From positions 161,178 through 225,177 of the forward strand of contig NZ_LQPI01000040.1 in assembly GCF_002101775.1 (NCBI RefSeq): 64,000 bases of DNA, in the 5' to 3' direction. Shown in pieces: positions 1 through 7,608 of this stretch (the stretch's first letter is position 1; the number at the start of each line of letters is the position of its first letter). Below the pieces are notes generated by a model. The model searched no databases. It saw only the letters and a program-made list of their open reading frames with translations, and was not told the DNA's origin. Position numbers and translations under genes: made by a program. The stretch comes from Mycolicibacter nonchromogenicus (GTDB taxonomy: Bacteria; Actinomycetota; Actinomycetes; Mycobacteriales; Mycobacteriaceae).

Positions 1-111
1 CTGAGGTGACCCCGGCGGGCGCGGGGGCGCCGGATCGGCGTTCGTCACGCCGCCGGCGAACAGCACCGCGAGCAGTCCTGTCGCCATGGCGGTCACCCGT
101 CCGCCGGTCAT
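1..111 (-). CDS. Putative secreted protein, N-terminal part only
   Basis: The frame starts at an ATG 9 bases after the ferredoxin stop codon and runs off the left edge of the window. The first 26 residues look like a Sec signal peptide: Thr/Arg near the start, a hydrophobic stretch (TGLLAVLFAGGV), then a likely cleavage site before ADPAPP. The mature part begins proline-rich. Only 37 residues are visible, so no family can be named. It is probably the third gene of the aldehyde dehydrogenase-ferredoxin operon. The start is fairly secure because an upstream ATG in another frame stops after two codons. Confidence 0.5.
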   Translation of the reverse strand, partial: MTGGRVTAMATGLLAVLFAGGVTNADPAPPRPPGSPQ

Positions 112-119
112 GGCATTCG

Positions 120-311
120 TCAGTCCACCAGCCGGATCGCGGCCCGGGGACACGCCGATGCGGCCTCGCGCGCCTCTTCGTGCCACTGGGCGGGCACGGT
201 GATCTCGTGGACAACTGTGTAGCCCTCGTCGTCGAGATCGAAGAGATCGGGCGCCACGGCATAGCATCGGCCGTGGCCCTCACACCGGTCGTGATCGACG
301 ATCGCGCGCAT
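120..311 (-). CDS. 3Fe-4S type ferredoxin (63 aa)
   Basis: Small soluble electron carrier. Cys10, Cys16 and a distal Cys54 followed by Pro would bind a 3Fe-4S cluster; the second usual Cys position is His13 (CEGHGRC). This variant signature is typical of actinobacterial ferredoxins that serve cytochrome P450s. The length matches the family. It lies 9 bases downstream of the aldehyde dehydrogenase and is presumably cotranscribed. I infer that it donates electrons to the P450 at 11713-12948, the only P450 seen here; no ferredoxin reductase gene is visible in the window. Confidence 0.9.
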   Translation of the reverse strand: MRAIVDHDRCEGHGRCYAVAPDLFDLDDEGYTVVHEITVPAQWHEEAREAASACPRAAIRLVD

Positions 312-320
312 GCGAGCCTC

Positions 321-1793
321 CTAACCGACCGGCCATTGAAGAGCCTTGTGCTGCAGATACTCTGCCAGCCCGTACTCGCCGAATTCGCGCCCTATGCCGC
401 TGTGCTTGTACCCGCCGAACGGCGACGCCGGATTGAGCCCGCCACCGCCTCCGTTGATCACAACCATCCCGGTCCGAAGCCTGCGGGCAACCGCGTCGGC
501 GCGCAGCGGGTCACTGGACCAAACCCCGCCGGCCAGACCGTAGCGGGAGTCGTTGGCAATCCGGACGGCCTCGTCATCATCGGCGAAGGGGATCACCACC
601 GCGACCGGACCGAAGATCTCTTCCTGGGCGATACGCATGCTGTTGTCGACACCGACGAACAGTGTCGGCTCAATGAAATAGCCACGGTCCAGATGCGCCG
701 GCCGCTTGCCGCCGAAGGCGATCTGTGCGCCCTGGTCCACGCCGCTGGCGATCAGCGCCTCCACCCGCTCGCGCTGCACCTCCCGGATCAGCGGGCCCAT
801 CATGGTCGCCGGGTCGGCTGGATCGCCGACGCTGATGAATCCGAGGGTGCCGACGATGCGTGCCACCAGATCATCGTGCAGGGACTCGTGCACCAGAATC
901 CGGGTGTGCAGGGCGCAACCCTGGCCGGCGTGAGTGATGAAGCCGCCTAAGACGTTTTGCAGCACCTTGTCCAGGTCGGCATCGTCGAGCAGGATATTCG
1001 CCGACTTGCCACCGAGCTCGAGGACCACCTTCTTGATGCTGTCAGCGCCCTGGGTGTAGACCTTGCGGCCGACGGCGTCCGATCCGGTGAAACTGATGAT
1101 GTCCACGTCCGGGTGGCGGGTCAACCGCTCACCCGCGGCGGCATCACCGGTGACGATGTTCAACACCCCCGGTGGTAGCCCGGCGGCTTCGGCGATCTCC
1201 CCGAGAACCATTGCCTCCAAAGGTGTGTACGGCGACGACTTGAGCACCGCGGTGCAACCCGCCGCCAGAGCCGGACCCACCTTGGCCAGGTTCAGCAGGA
1301 ACGGGAAGTTGAACGCGGTGATCAGTGCTGCGACACCGTATGGTTCGCGGATCGCAATACCGTGCCCGATGCCCTGGCCGTAGATCGGTGGTACCGGCTC
1401 TTCGAAGGCGAATCGGGGCAGCACCCGGTGCACGAGATCGTTGAAATGGTCGATCGGGGCGCCCACTTGGAGCATCTCGGCCAGCAGCCGCGTGGATCCG
1501 GCCTCGGTGATGTTCAGTTCGACGAGTTCGTCCCGACGGCGGGTCAGTTCGTCCGCCATCGCCGCCAGAATTCGGCCGCGCTGCGCGGGACTCATTGTCG
1601 GCCAAGGTCCTTCGTCGAAGGCCTTGCGGGCTGCGCCGACGGCGGTGTCGATATCGGCCGGTGTTGCCTGTGGGACCTCGGCGATGGTCTCCTCGGTCGC
1701 CGGGTTGACGACCTCAAGGACTTCGTCACCCGATCCCTCGACCCACGAGCCGTTGATGAACAGTCGGCGAGTTGCGGTTCGTGTCGTCGTCAC
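321..1793 (-). CDS. NAD(P)-dependent aldehyde dehydrogenase
   Basis: Oxidises an aldehyde to the carboxylic acid. The 490 residues are full length for the ALDH superfamily. Visible landmarks are the oxyanion Asn162 in FNFP, the cofactor-loop sequence FTGSD near 235, the general-base Glu259 in LELGGKS, the nucleophile Cys293 in GQGCALHTR, and EEIFGPVAVV near 390. The GTG start at 1793 follows a clear GGAGG site. Divergent from a GntR regulator; a 14-bp dyad lies in the shared promoter. In this cluster it probably oxidises an aldehyde made by the P450 or a dehydrogenase before CoA activation. The substrate is not known. Confidence 0.92.
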   Translation of the reverse strand: MTTTRTATRRLFINGSWVEGSGDEVLEVVNPATEETIAEVPQATPADIDTAVGAARKAFDEGPWPTMSPAQRGRILAAMADELTRRRDELVELNITEAGSTRLLAEMLQVGAPIDHFNDLVHRVLPRFAFEEPVPPIYGQGIGHGIAIREPYGVAALITAFNFPFLLNLAKVGPALAAGCTAVLKSSPYTPLEAMVLGEIAEAAGLPPGVLNIVTGDAAAGERLTRHPDVDIISFTGSDAVGRKVYTQGADSIKKVVLELGGKSANILLDDADLDKVLQNVLGGFITHAGQGCALHTRILVHESLHDDLVARIVGTLGFISVGDPADPATMMGPLIREVQRERVEALIASGVDQGAQIAFGGKRPAHLDRGYFIEPTLFVGVDNSMRIAQEEIFGPVAVVIPFADDDEAVRIANDSRYGLAGGVWSSDPLRADAVARRLRTGMVVINGGGGGLNPASPFGGYKHSGIGREFGEYGLAEYLQHKALQWPVG

Positions 1794-1816
1794 GGAATCC
1801 TCCTGGTAGCTGGGCG

Positions 1817-1830
1817 ATGAGTATGCTGAT
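1817..1830. promoter_or_regulatory. Candidate cluster operator, site 1 (ATGAGTATGCTGAT)
   Basis: This site matches the 14-bp pattern ATNAGTNNNCTNAT at every defined position. It lies between the aldehyde dehydrogenase (minus) and the GntR gene (plus), and contains a TATGCT hexamer that could serve as a -10 element for the regulator. It is one of six related sites in promoter regions of the catabolic cluster. Function as an operator is inferred from recurrence and imperfect dyad symmetry. Confidence 0.5.
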
Positions 1831-1888
1831 TTCGATATTCGAGTTCGGGGTGGTGATGCGGCGCCGCGGACGGCGAGGGAGTGTTGAT

Positions 1889-2686
1889 ATGACTGCGATG
1901 AATCGGGGCGCTGCTTCGTCGAAGTTGGTGCGGGCGCCCAAGACCGCCGAGATCATCGCCGATCACCTGCGCAGCAGCATCGTCCGGGGCGTCATCAAGA
2001 ACGGCGACGCGCTGCCCACCGAGGTGGAACTGGTCAAACAATTCGGCGTTTCCCGCCCCACGCTGCGAGAGGCCTTTCGCATCTTGGAGAGCGAGTCGCT
2101 CATCGTTGTTCGGCGTGGCTCTCGGGGCGGAGTCTTGGTGTCGACGCCGGAATCGTCGGTGGCTGCCCGCAATTTCGGCCTGCTCCTGCAGATGTCGGGC
2201 ACCACCCTGGCCGATCTCTACGAGGCCAGGAAGGTCTTCGAACCCGCAGCCGCGCAGATGCTGGCCCAGCGTGCGACAGCGCAGGACGTCGAGGATCTCC
2301 AGGCCGCGGCCGCGACCCTGACGGCGCTGGTCGATCACGGCACGGTTGCCGCCGACTTCGGGGAGTGGTCGGCGGCGACGTTCCGGTTCCACGACCTGAT
2401 CCTGGAGCGGTCCGGCAACAAGACGATCGCCCTGGTCGGCGAGGTGCTGCGTGAAGTCGTCACCAGGCATATGGCGCGGGTGATGGCGGTGGCCGGAGGT
2501 AACCACGATGAGACCGAGAAGCAGTTCAGGCGAACCATCCGGACCTTCAACAAGTTCACCGCACTGATCGAGGGCAGAAAAGGTGTTGAGGCCAAGGAGC
2601 TCTGGACGACGCACATGGATCGGGCCGGCCGCAGCATGCTCTGGGGAGAACTTGCCAAGGAGACCGTGCTCGACCTGTACGTCTGA
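1889..2686 (+). CDS. GntR family transcriptional regulator, FadR/FCD type
   Basis: A 265-residue regulator. The N-terminal winged helix holds the GntR signature (PTEVELVKQFGVSRPTLREA) and is followed by the wing sequence RRGSRGGVLVS. The C-terminal helical FCD ligand domain contains DLYEARKVFEP and a later HDLILE segment. I chose the ATG at 1889 because it follows GAGGGA and matches the family N-terminus; the frame is open further upstream but that part looks non-coding. It is divergent from the aldehyde dehydrogenase. It is the natural candidate to bind the repeated dyad and sense an acyl-CoA or acid intermediate, but this is inference. Confidence 0.9.
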   Translation: MTAMNRGAASSKLVRAPKTAEIIADHLRSSIVRGVIKNGDALPTEVELVKQFGVSRPTLREAFRILESESLIVVRRGSRGGVLVSTPESSVAARNFGLLLQMSGTTLADLYEARKVFEPAAAQMLAQRATAQDVEDLQAAAATLTALVDHGTVAADFGEWSAATFRFHDLILERSGNKTIALVGEVLREVVTRHMARVMAVAGGNHDETEKQFRRTIRTFNKFTALIEGRKGVEAKELWTTHMDRAGRSMLWGELAKETVLDLYV

Positions 2687-2688
2687 CA

Positions 2689-3897
2689 TCAGCCGAGAGC
2701 ACCGCCCTCACGCAGCGTGGTGATCTCGTCCCAGTCCAGTCCGTACTCCAGCAGGATCTCCTCGGTGTGCTGCCCGAGCTCGGGCGCCGGACCGACAGGC
2801 ACGGTTGGTGTTTCATCGAACTGGTAGGGCGGGGCGACCAATCGGAAAGGCCGGTCGTCTGTGCCGGTGACGCTGGGCAGGTATTCGTTGTCGGCGACCT
2901 GCTGACTCGCGCAGACCTCATCGAAGGTGACCGCGGCCGACCACACTCCGGAGAATCCGGCGAGCGTCTGCTGCCACTGCGCCAGGGTCTGCGAACCGAA
3001 CGTCCGATCGAGTTCGGCAATGCAGGCGGATCGATTGGCGAAACGCGCTGCCGCATTGGTGAAGCGGTCATCGGCGGCCAACTCCGGCCGCCCGATGAGT
3101 TCGCACAGCTCCGGCCAGAACCGGTCGGACTGCAGACACACCAGATTCAGCCACCGGTCATCGGACGTGCGATAGCTGTTGACGATCGGGTTCGGCGCGT
3201 CCCGTCGGTCAGTACGGGGGAGCTCGCCGATGCCGACCGCACTGGCGGCAAGATCGGGACTCATCGTCCACATACCGGTGTTCAGCAGGGACACGTCGAT
3301 CACCCCGCCCTCGCCGGTCCGTTCCCGGCGGAACAGGGCCATGGCGATGGCGCCGGCGATCGCACTCGAGCCCTGCAGATCGAAGAACGCAGCCGGTTGG
3401 GCTGCCGGCGCGTCGGCGCCGGGTGCGGTGAGCTTGTCCTGGACACCGGCTGCCGACCATGCTGCGGCGGCGTCGAATCCGCCGGAATCCGTCAGGGGTC
3501 CTCTGGGGCCCCAGCCCGACCCGCGAGCGTAGATCAGTCGCTCGTGACCGGCCCGCAGGTCCTCGGCTTCGATGCCGAGTTTGGTGCGGACCTTGGGCAG
3601 GTAGCTGGTCAGGAACACGTCGGCGGTGGCGGTCAGGCGGCGCAGCGTCGCGATTCCGGCGGGCTGGGTCAGGTCCAGGGTGATGCTGCGCTTGCCCCGA
3701 TTCGGCACTTGGAGAAAAGGGTTGGGCAGCGAGGTGTCGGCGTTGAGCGAATTCAACAGGCCTCGTTGCGGGTCGCCGGTGGGCGGTTCCACCTTGATCA
3801 CGTCGGCGCCGAGGTCGGCCAGGATGGCGCCGGCGCCGGGCACGAACGTCCACGCGGCGACCTCGATGACGCGCACACCCTCGAACGGTCGGGTCAC
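2689..3897 (-). CDS. CaiB/BaiF family CoA transferase (class III)
   Basis: Moves CoA between carboxylic acids. The 402 residues are typical of the family. The N-terminus shows GVRVIEVAAWTFVPGAGAILADLGADVIKVEPP, abbreviated here as the usual Rossmann-like opening, and the likely catalytic Asp142 is in GGFDAAAAW. The GTG start at 3897 has a GGAGA site just upstream. The gene is convergent with the GntR gene (2-base gap) and lies downstream of the gene at 3913-5007. In this context it may activate or recycle a side-chain acid, or act as an alpha-methylacyl-CoA racemase-like enzyme; the sequence alone does not separate these. Confidence 0.88.
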   Translation of the reverse strand: MTRPFEGVRVIEVAAWTFVPGAGAILADLGADVIKVEPPTGDPQRGLLNSLNADTSLPNPFLQVPNRGKRSITLDLTQPAGIATLRRLTATADVFLTSYLPKVRTKLGIEAEDLRAGHERLIYARGSGWGPRGPLTDSGGFDAAAAWSAAGVQDKLTAPGADAPAAQPAAFFDLQGSSAIAGAIAMALFRRERTGEGGVIDVSLLNTGMWTMSPDLAASAVGIGELPRTDRRDAPNPIVNSYRTSDDRWLNLVCLQSDRFWPELCELIGRPELAADDRFTNAAARFANRSACIAELDRTFGSQTLAQWQQTLAGFSGVWSAAVTFDEVCASQQVADNEYLPSVTGTDDRPFRLVAPPYQFDETPTVPVGPAPELGQHTEEILLEYGLDWDEITTLREGGALG

Positions 3898-3912
3898 TGG
3901 TTGTCTCCTGGT

Positions 3913-5007
3913 CTAGTGCGTCGCCTGCAGCGCTTCGAGCATGCGAGCGAAATGTTTTGGTTGCCAGATGTCTTGGTCTTCCCCCCAGCCGATCTCCCCG
4001 TCGAGGTCCCAGCGCATGAGGGCAGTGCTGCCGCCGCCGCGTTCGCAGACGTGGCTGACGGTGAACCCCTCGGCATCCATGACCCGGCCGGTGAGATCCA
4101 CCAGATGGGCGTGCATGTGCGAGCTCCAGCCGGTGACCGGGTCGCGATAGTTCTTCATCCGGCTGACGGACTTGTCCAGCCGTTCGAAGCGACCGTCGCG
4201 CAGCAGCCAACCGTGATTGAGCGGTGAGAAGCCCGCGGCATCACCTTCGGCGACCCGGGCGAATGCCAGGAACCCGGTGCGCGGTCCGGAGTGGCCGAAG
4301 ATGTACTGAATTCTGGCGCGGCCACGTTCCCGCTCGATCTCGCGCCAGCGCGCTCCGCCTGGATGCAGGACCCGGTCGCTGTGTGCCGCGGCGGCGGGAC
4401 GGGGCGGCCGGGGACCGCCGCGCGGTGCCCAGGACCGGTCCCGGATGGAGTAGCAGTCGATCGGAATCCGTTCTCCGGAAAGGACGAGTTCCCCGGTGAT
4501 GTGGCCGAGTTGATCGAAGTGGGTGTGCTCCATGAACGGCGGCTCGCCCGGGGTGAAGCGGCGCGGATCGTGCACGCCGTGGAACGTGAACATCACCGCG
4601 AAGTTCGAATCCTGGTCGTGGTACTCGATGCGATAGTCTCGCCGCGGCCGGAGCATCCGCACGCTGAATCCGCCCCCCGGGACGACCAGGTCGCGCAGGT
4701 CGGGATTGGGGTCGGTGACCGGAACTTCGGTGCGCATGCGGAAATACCGCAACTGTTCTGGCGTCGCGCCGCTGGGATCCCACACATAGACGCGCCATGT
4801 CGCGGTACCGCGGTTGGTGTGGAACTCGGCGTGCAGCCATCCGCCGATCTTGCGCTCGGGGATGTTGAACGACCACCAGGTGGTCTCCGTCCAGAACGGG
4901 TCGTCGGAGCCGGCATGGAAGTTGTCGTCGGCGGTGCTGAACGGCGAATCTGCGGTGACGGGCTGGGTGGTGGCACCCAGTGTGTCCGCAGACGGCCCGG
5001 TCGACAT
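3913..5007 (-). CDS. Uncharacterised AttH/CrtC-like (DUF7064/DUF7065-like) protein
   Basis: A 364-residue soluble protein rich in Trp, Tyr and charged residues, with no signal peptide or membrane segment. Features such as WWSFNIPERKIGGW and SIRDRSWAPRG recall the lipocalin-like AttH / hydroxyneurosporene-synthase superfamily, where proteins of this size occur in actinobacterial lipid and terpenoid catabolic loci. I am not certain of the family and no catalytic residues can be assigned. It precedes the CoA transferase in the same direction, 15 bases apart, and has its own promoter with a copy of the cluster dyad and a TATCCT -10-like hexamer. Confidence 0.6.
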   Translation of the reverse strand: MSTGPSADTLGATTQPVTADSPFSTADDNFHAGSDDPFWTETTWWSFNIPERKIGGWLHAEFHTNRGTATWRVYVWDPSGATPEQLRYFRMRTEVPVTDPNPDLRDLVVPGGGFSVRMLRPRRDYRIEYHDQDSNFAVMFTFHGVHDPRRFTPGEPPFMEHTHFDQLGHITGELVLSGERIPIDCYSIRDRSWAPRGGPRPPRPAAAAHSDRVLHPGGARWREIERERGRARIQYIFGHSGPRTGFLAFARVAEGDAAGFSPLNHGWLLRDGRFERLDKSVSRMKNYRDPVTGWSSHMHAHLVDLTGRVMDAEGFTVSHVCERGGGSTALMRWDLDGEIGWGEDQDIWQPKHFARMLEALQATH

Positions 5008-5024
5008 GTGTCCGATCCTAACGT

Positions 5025-5038
5025 AAAAGGATACTGAT
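5025..5038. promoter_or_regulatory. Candidate cluster operator, site 2
   Basis: Read on the minus strand the site is ATCAGTATCCTTTT: one perfect half (ATCAGT) and one degenerate half. It lies 17 bases upstream of the start at 5007, and TATCCT could be the -10 hexamer, so a bound regulator would block the promoter. It is nearly identical to the site at 26779-26792. Confidence 0.5.
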
Positions 5039-5045
5039 TTAGTGG

Positions 5046-5900
5046 TTAATCGCGCCCTTGATGGGGCGATCCCTGATCGATGTCGAACAGCGATTCCTGC
5101 ACCAGGCTGGCGACCAACGTGCCGCGCTGGTCATAGATCTGTCCGGTGTAGACGCCCCGCCCGCCCGAGGCGGCCAGCGGATTGAGGTCGATCAGCACCC
5201 AGTCGTTGGGATCAGCTCGGCGGTGCAGCCACACCGTGTGGTCCAGGCTCGGCAGCAGCCCGACCCGCTCGATCTGCGGAGCCCGGGACAGTCCGGTGCA
5301 CAGATCCGACAGGAACACCAGCCCGCAGGCCCTGATATTCGGGTCGTCTTCCAGGGGCCCCCGGATGCGCACCCAGAAGCGGGCCGGCCACCGGTACCAC
5401 GCGTCGCCCGAATCGGGCACGCGGGCTTCCAGGTCGAAGGTGCGCGAGGCGTTGAGGTCGTAGCCGGCCAGTTCGGTGGGGGGCGCAACCGCGGGGATCT
5501 CGACCGCCTGGTACTCGGTGGCGTGATCCTTGGGACGCGAGAACGAGCACCCCATCGAGAAGATCGCGGTGTTGCGCTGGTGCGCGGTGACCCGCCGTCC
5601 GGAGTACCGGCCGCCATCACGGTCACGCTCCACGCGCAGTTCCACCGGGACACCGGCATCACCGGCGGCCAGGAAGTAGCCGTGCAGGGAGTGCGCCACC
5701 CGGTCGCCGGGCACCGTGAGGCCGGCGGCGCGCAGAGCCTGGGCGGCGATCTGTCCGCCGTAGATGGCCCGCCGCCCGGCCACACTGACCGGCTCGGCCC
5801 GGAAGCGGTCATGGGGCAGGGGTTGCAGCGTCAGCAGTTCGGCCACCGTGACGGGAGTGACCTGCTCCCCGTCGAACACCTCGCGGGAGCTGAGCTTCAC
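5046..5900 (-). CDS. Acyl-CoA thioesterase II (TesB-like)
   Basis: Hydrolyses acyl-CoA to the free acid and CoA. The 284 residues form the double-hotdog fold of the TesB family: YGGQIAAQAL and HSLHGYFL in the first half, SLDHTVWLHR and GRGVYTGQIYDQRG in the second. The GTG start at 5900 overlaps, as GTGA, the stop of an 18-codon thiolase remnant, so the gene was once coupled to a now-deleted thiolase. It probably relieves CoA trapping or releases an end product of the pathway. Confidence 0.92.
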   Translation of the reverse strand: MKLSSREVFDGEQVTPVTVAELLTLQPLPHDRFRAEPVSVAGRRAIYGGQIAAQALRAAGLTVPGDRVAHSLHGYFLAAGDAGVPVELRVERDRDGGRYSGRRVTAHQRNTAIFSMGCSFSRPKDHATEYQAVEIPAVAPPTELAGYDLNASRTFDLEARVPDSGDAWYRWPARFWVRIRGPLEDDPNIRACGLVFLSDLCTGLSRAPQIERVGLLPSLDHTVWLHRRADPNDWVLIDLNPLAASGGRGVYTGQIYDQRGTLVASLVQESLFDIDQGSPHQGRD

Positions 5901-5955
5901 AGCAACTCGATGATCGTGGCATTGGCCATCCCGCCGCCCCCGGTCACCGTCAGCC
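5897..5955 (-). pseudogene. Remnant of a thiolase C-terminus
   Basis: Between the intact thiolase and TesB, a frame different from the thiolase encodes RLTVTGGGGMANATIIELL followed by TGA. This resembles the C-terminal strand and tail of FadA5-type thiolases (a pattern R-L-T-GGG-AN-TIIE-L, as I remember it). The stop overlaps the TesB start as GTGA, just as a normal operon neighbour would. I read it as the last codons of a deleted thiolase gene, with the junction near 5955. An accidental match is possible because only about 19 residues survive. Confidence 0.5.
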
Positions 5956-7155
5956 GGCCTTCTCGAGGATGTGGATGGCGCAGGTCGATCCCAGGCCGAT
6001 CACGTGGGCCAAACCCACCCGGGCGCCGTCGATCTGACGGGGACCGGCCTCATCGCGCAGGTGCTGACACACTTCCCACACGTTGGCGATGCCGGTCGCC
6101 GCGATCGGGTGGCCTTTGGACTGCAGGCCTCCGGACACGTTGACCGGAAGTCTGCCGTCACGCCAGGGCGCGCCACTTTCGAAGAAGTCGACGGCACCGC
6201 CGGGCTCGCACAGTCCCAGGTTGTCGTAGTGCACCAGCTCGGCGGTGGCGAAGCAGTCGTGCAGCTCAACCAGGTCCAGATCGCCGGGCCCCAGGCCGGC
6301 CTGCTCGTAGGCCCGGGCGGCGGCGTCGCGCGTGACCGTGTTGACGTTGGGCAGCACCTGGCAGGCCGGCTCCCACGGATCGGTGGCGAGCACCGACGCG
6401 CTGACTTTCACCGCGCGCCGGCGCTGTTCGGGCGAAAGCGACTGCAGCCGTTCTCCACTGACCAACACCGCAGCGGCGGCGCCATCGCAGTTGGCTGAAC
6501 ACATCGGGCGGGTGTTGGGGTAGGCGATCATGACATCGTTCATGATCTGCTCGGCGGACATGGCCTTGGTGTGGGCGGCCAACGGGTTCAGCGTGGAATG
6601 GCTATGGTTCTTCTCGCTGATGCGGGCGAACAGCTCCAGCGGGGTTCCGGCGTAATCGTGGCGATGCAGGTACTGCATGCCGATCTGGGCGAACACCCCG
6701 GGCATCAGGTCGGTGCCGATATGCCCCTCCAGGCTGGTCACGGCATCCAGGCGGCCCTGCGGTTGCCAGGTTTTGGGCCCGGTGCGGGCCTTGCCGGAAG
6801 CGCCGAGCATCCCGGCCCCGGCGAGCTTCTCGGCGCCCACCGCCAATCCGAAGTGGGCTTCGCCGGCCTTGATCGCCAGCATCGCGGTGCGCAGTGCTGT
6901 CGCGCCGGTGGCACACGCATTGGACACGTTGAACACCGGGATGCCGGTCTGCCCGAGCTGCTTCTGAACCGCCTGTCCGTAGCCGGGGGAACCGAAGAGG
7001 TTCCCGGCGGCCAGGACGTCGATGTCGGCGACGGTGACGCCCGCATCGGCCAGCGCCGCGGTGGCGGCGTCGACGCCGAGTCCGACTGCGTCGCGGTCCG
7101 GTCGCTTGCCGAATTTGGTCATCGAGATACCCAGGATCCAGATGTCATCACTCAC
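5950..7155 (-). CDS. SCP2-type thiolase (lipid-transfer protein / acetyl-CoA acyltransferase)
   Basis: A 401-residue thiolase of the SCP2/Ltp group, expected to carry out thiolytic chain cleavage of 3-oxoacyl-CoA. The nucleophilic Cys is in NVSNACATGATAL near residue 80, ELHDCFATAEL lies near 300, and the GGLQSKGHPIAATG loop near 345 provides the active-site His. Its ATG at 7155 overlaps the stop of the upstream DUF35 gene (ATGA). Such pairs usually work as a complex in which the DUF35 protein helps bind the acyl-CoA. Together with the TesB thioesterase it probably performs one beta-oxidation exit step. Confidence 0.92.
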   Translation of the reverse strand: MSDDIWILGISMTKFGKRPDRDAVGLGVDAATAALADAGVTVADIDVLAAGNLFGSPGYGQAVQKQLGQTGIPVFNVSNACATGATALRTAMLAIKAGEAHFGLAVGAEKLAGAGMLGASGKARTGPKTWQPQGRLDAVTSLEGHIGTDLMPGVFAQIGMQYLHRHDYAGTPLELFARISEKNHSHSTLNPLAAHTKAMSAEQIMNDVMIAYPNTRPMCSANCDGAAAAVLVSGERLQSLSPEQRRRAVKVSASVLATDPWEPACQVLPNVNTVTRDAAARAYEQAGLGPGDLDLVELHDCFATAELVHYDNLGLCEPGGAVDFFESGAPWRDGRLPVNVSGGLQSKGHPIAATGIANVWEVCQHLRDEAGPRQIDGARVGLAHVIGLGSTCAIHILEKAG

Positions 7156-7580
7156 CGGAGGTCCTCGCTTTCACTGGCCGGCTCGAACCCGAAACCGATC
7201 GCGGCCCGGCCCTCGTCGTCGGTGCCGATAGGGAAGGTGGTCAGGCGCAGGGGCATGCCCAGCCGGACAGAATCCGCTGTGGGCTCGACGTTGACGATGG
7301 TGGCGCGCACCGATATTCCGTCGCAGTCGACCACTCCGGCCACATAGGGGACGGCCACTCCGGGGGCGGCCACTTCGACCACGGTGAAGGTCTCCAGGGT
7401 TCCGGTGGGCGACACCGGTTGGGTGGTGAAGGAGGTGCCGAAGCAGGATGCGCAGGCATCGCGGTGGTCGAAATAGTAGGCACCACAGGCGGTGCAGACG
7501 GTCGCGATGAGCGTCGGCGGATCGGTGAGGCTCAGATACCCCACGATCGGGATGGGGTCTGCGGAAACGTTGTGGCTCAT
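7152..7580 (-). CDS. DUF35 / OB-fold Zn-ribbon protein, thiolase partner
   Basis: A 142-residue protein with an N-terminal rubredoxin-like Zn ribbon (CTACGAYYFDHRDACASC, four Cys) followed by an OB-fold domain (GTLETFTVVEVAAPG and a beta-rich tail). Proteins of this family form complexes with SCP2-type thiolases or aldolases. The ATG at 7580 follows an AAAGGA site; the frame is open further upstream but lacks a better start. It lies between the FadD-type ligase (28-base gap) and the thiolase (ATGA overlap), in one minus-strand operon. Confidence 0.9.
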   Translation of the reverse strand: MSHNVSADPIPIVGYLSLTDPPTLIATVCTACGAYYFDHRDACASCFGTSFTTQPVSPTGTLETFTVVEVAAPGVAVPYVAGVVDCDGISVRATIVNVEPTADSVRLGMPLRLTTFPIGTDDEGRAAIGFGFEPASESEDLR

Positions 7581-7608
7581 GGGAGTCGCGGTCCTTTCTG
7601 ACGTCGCA

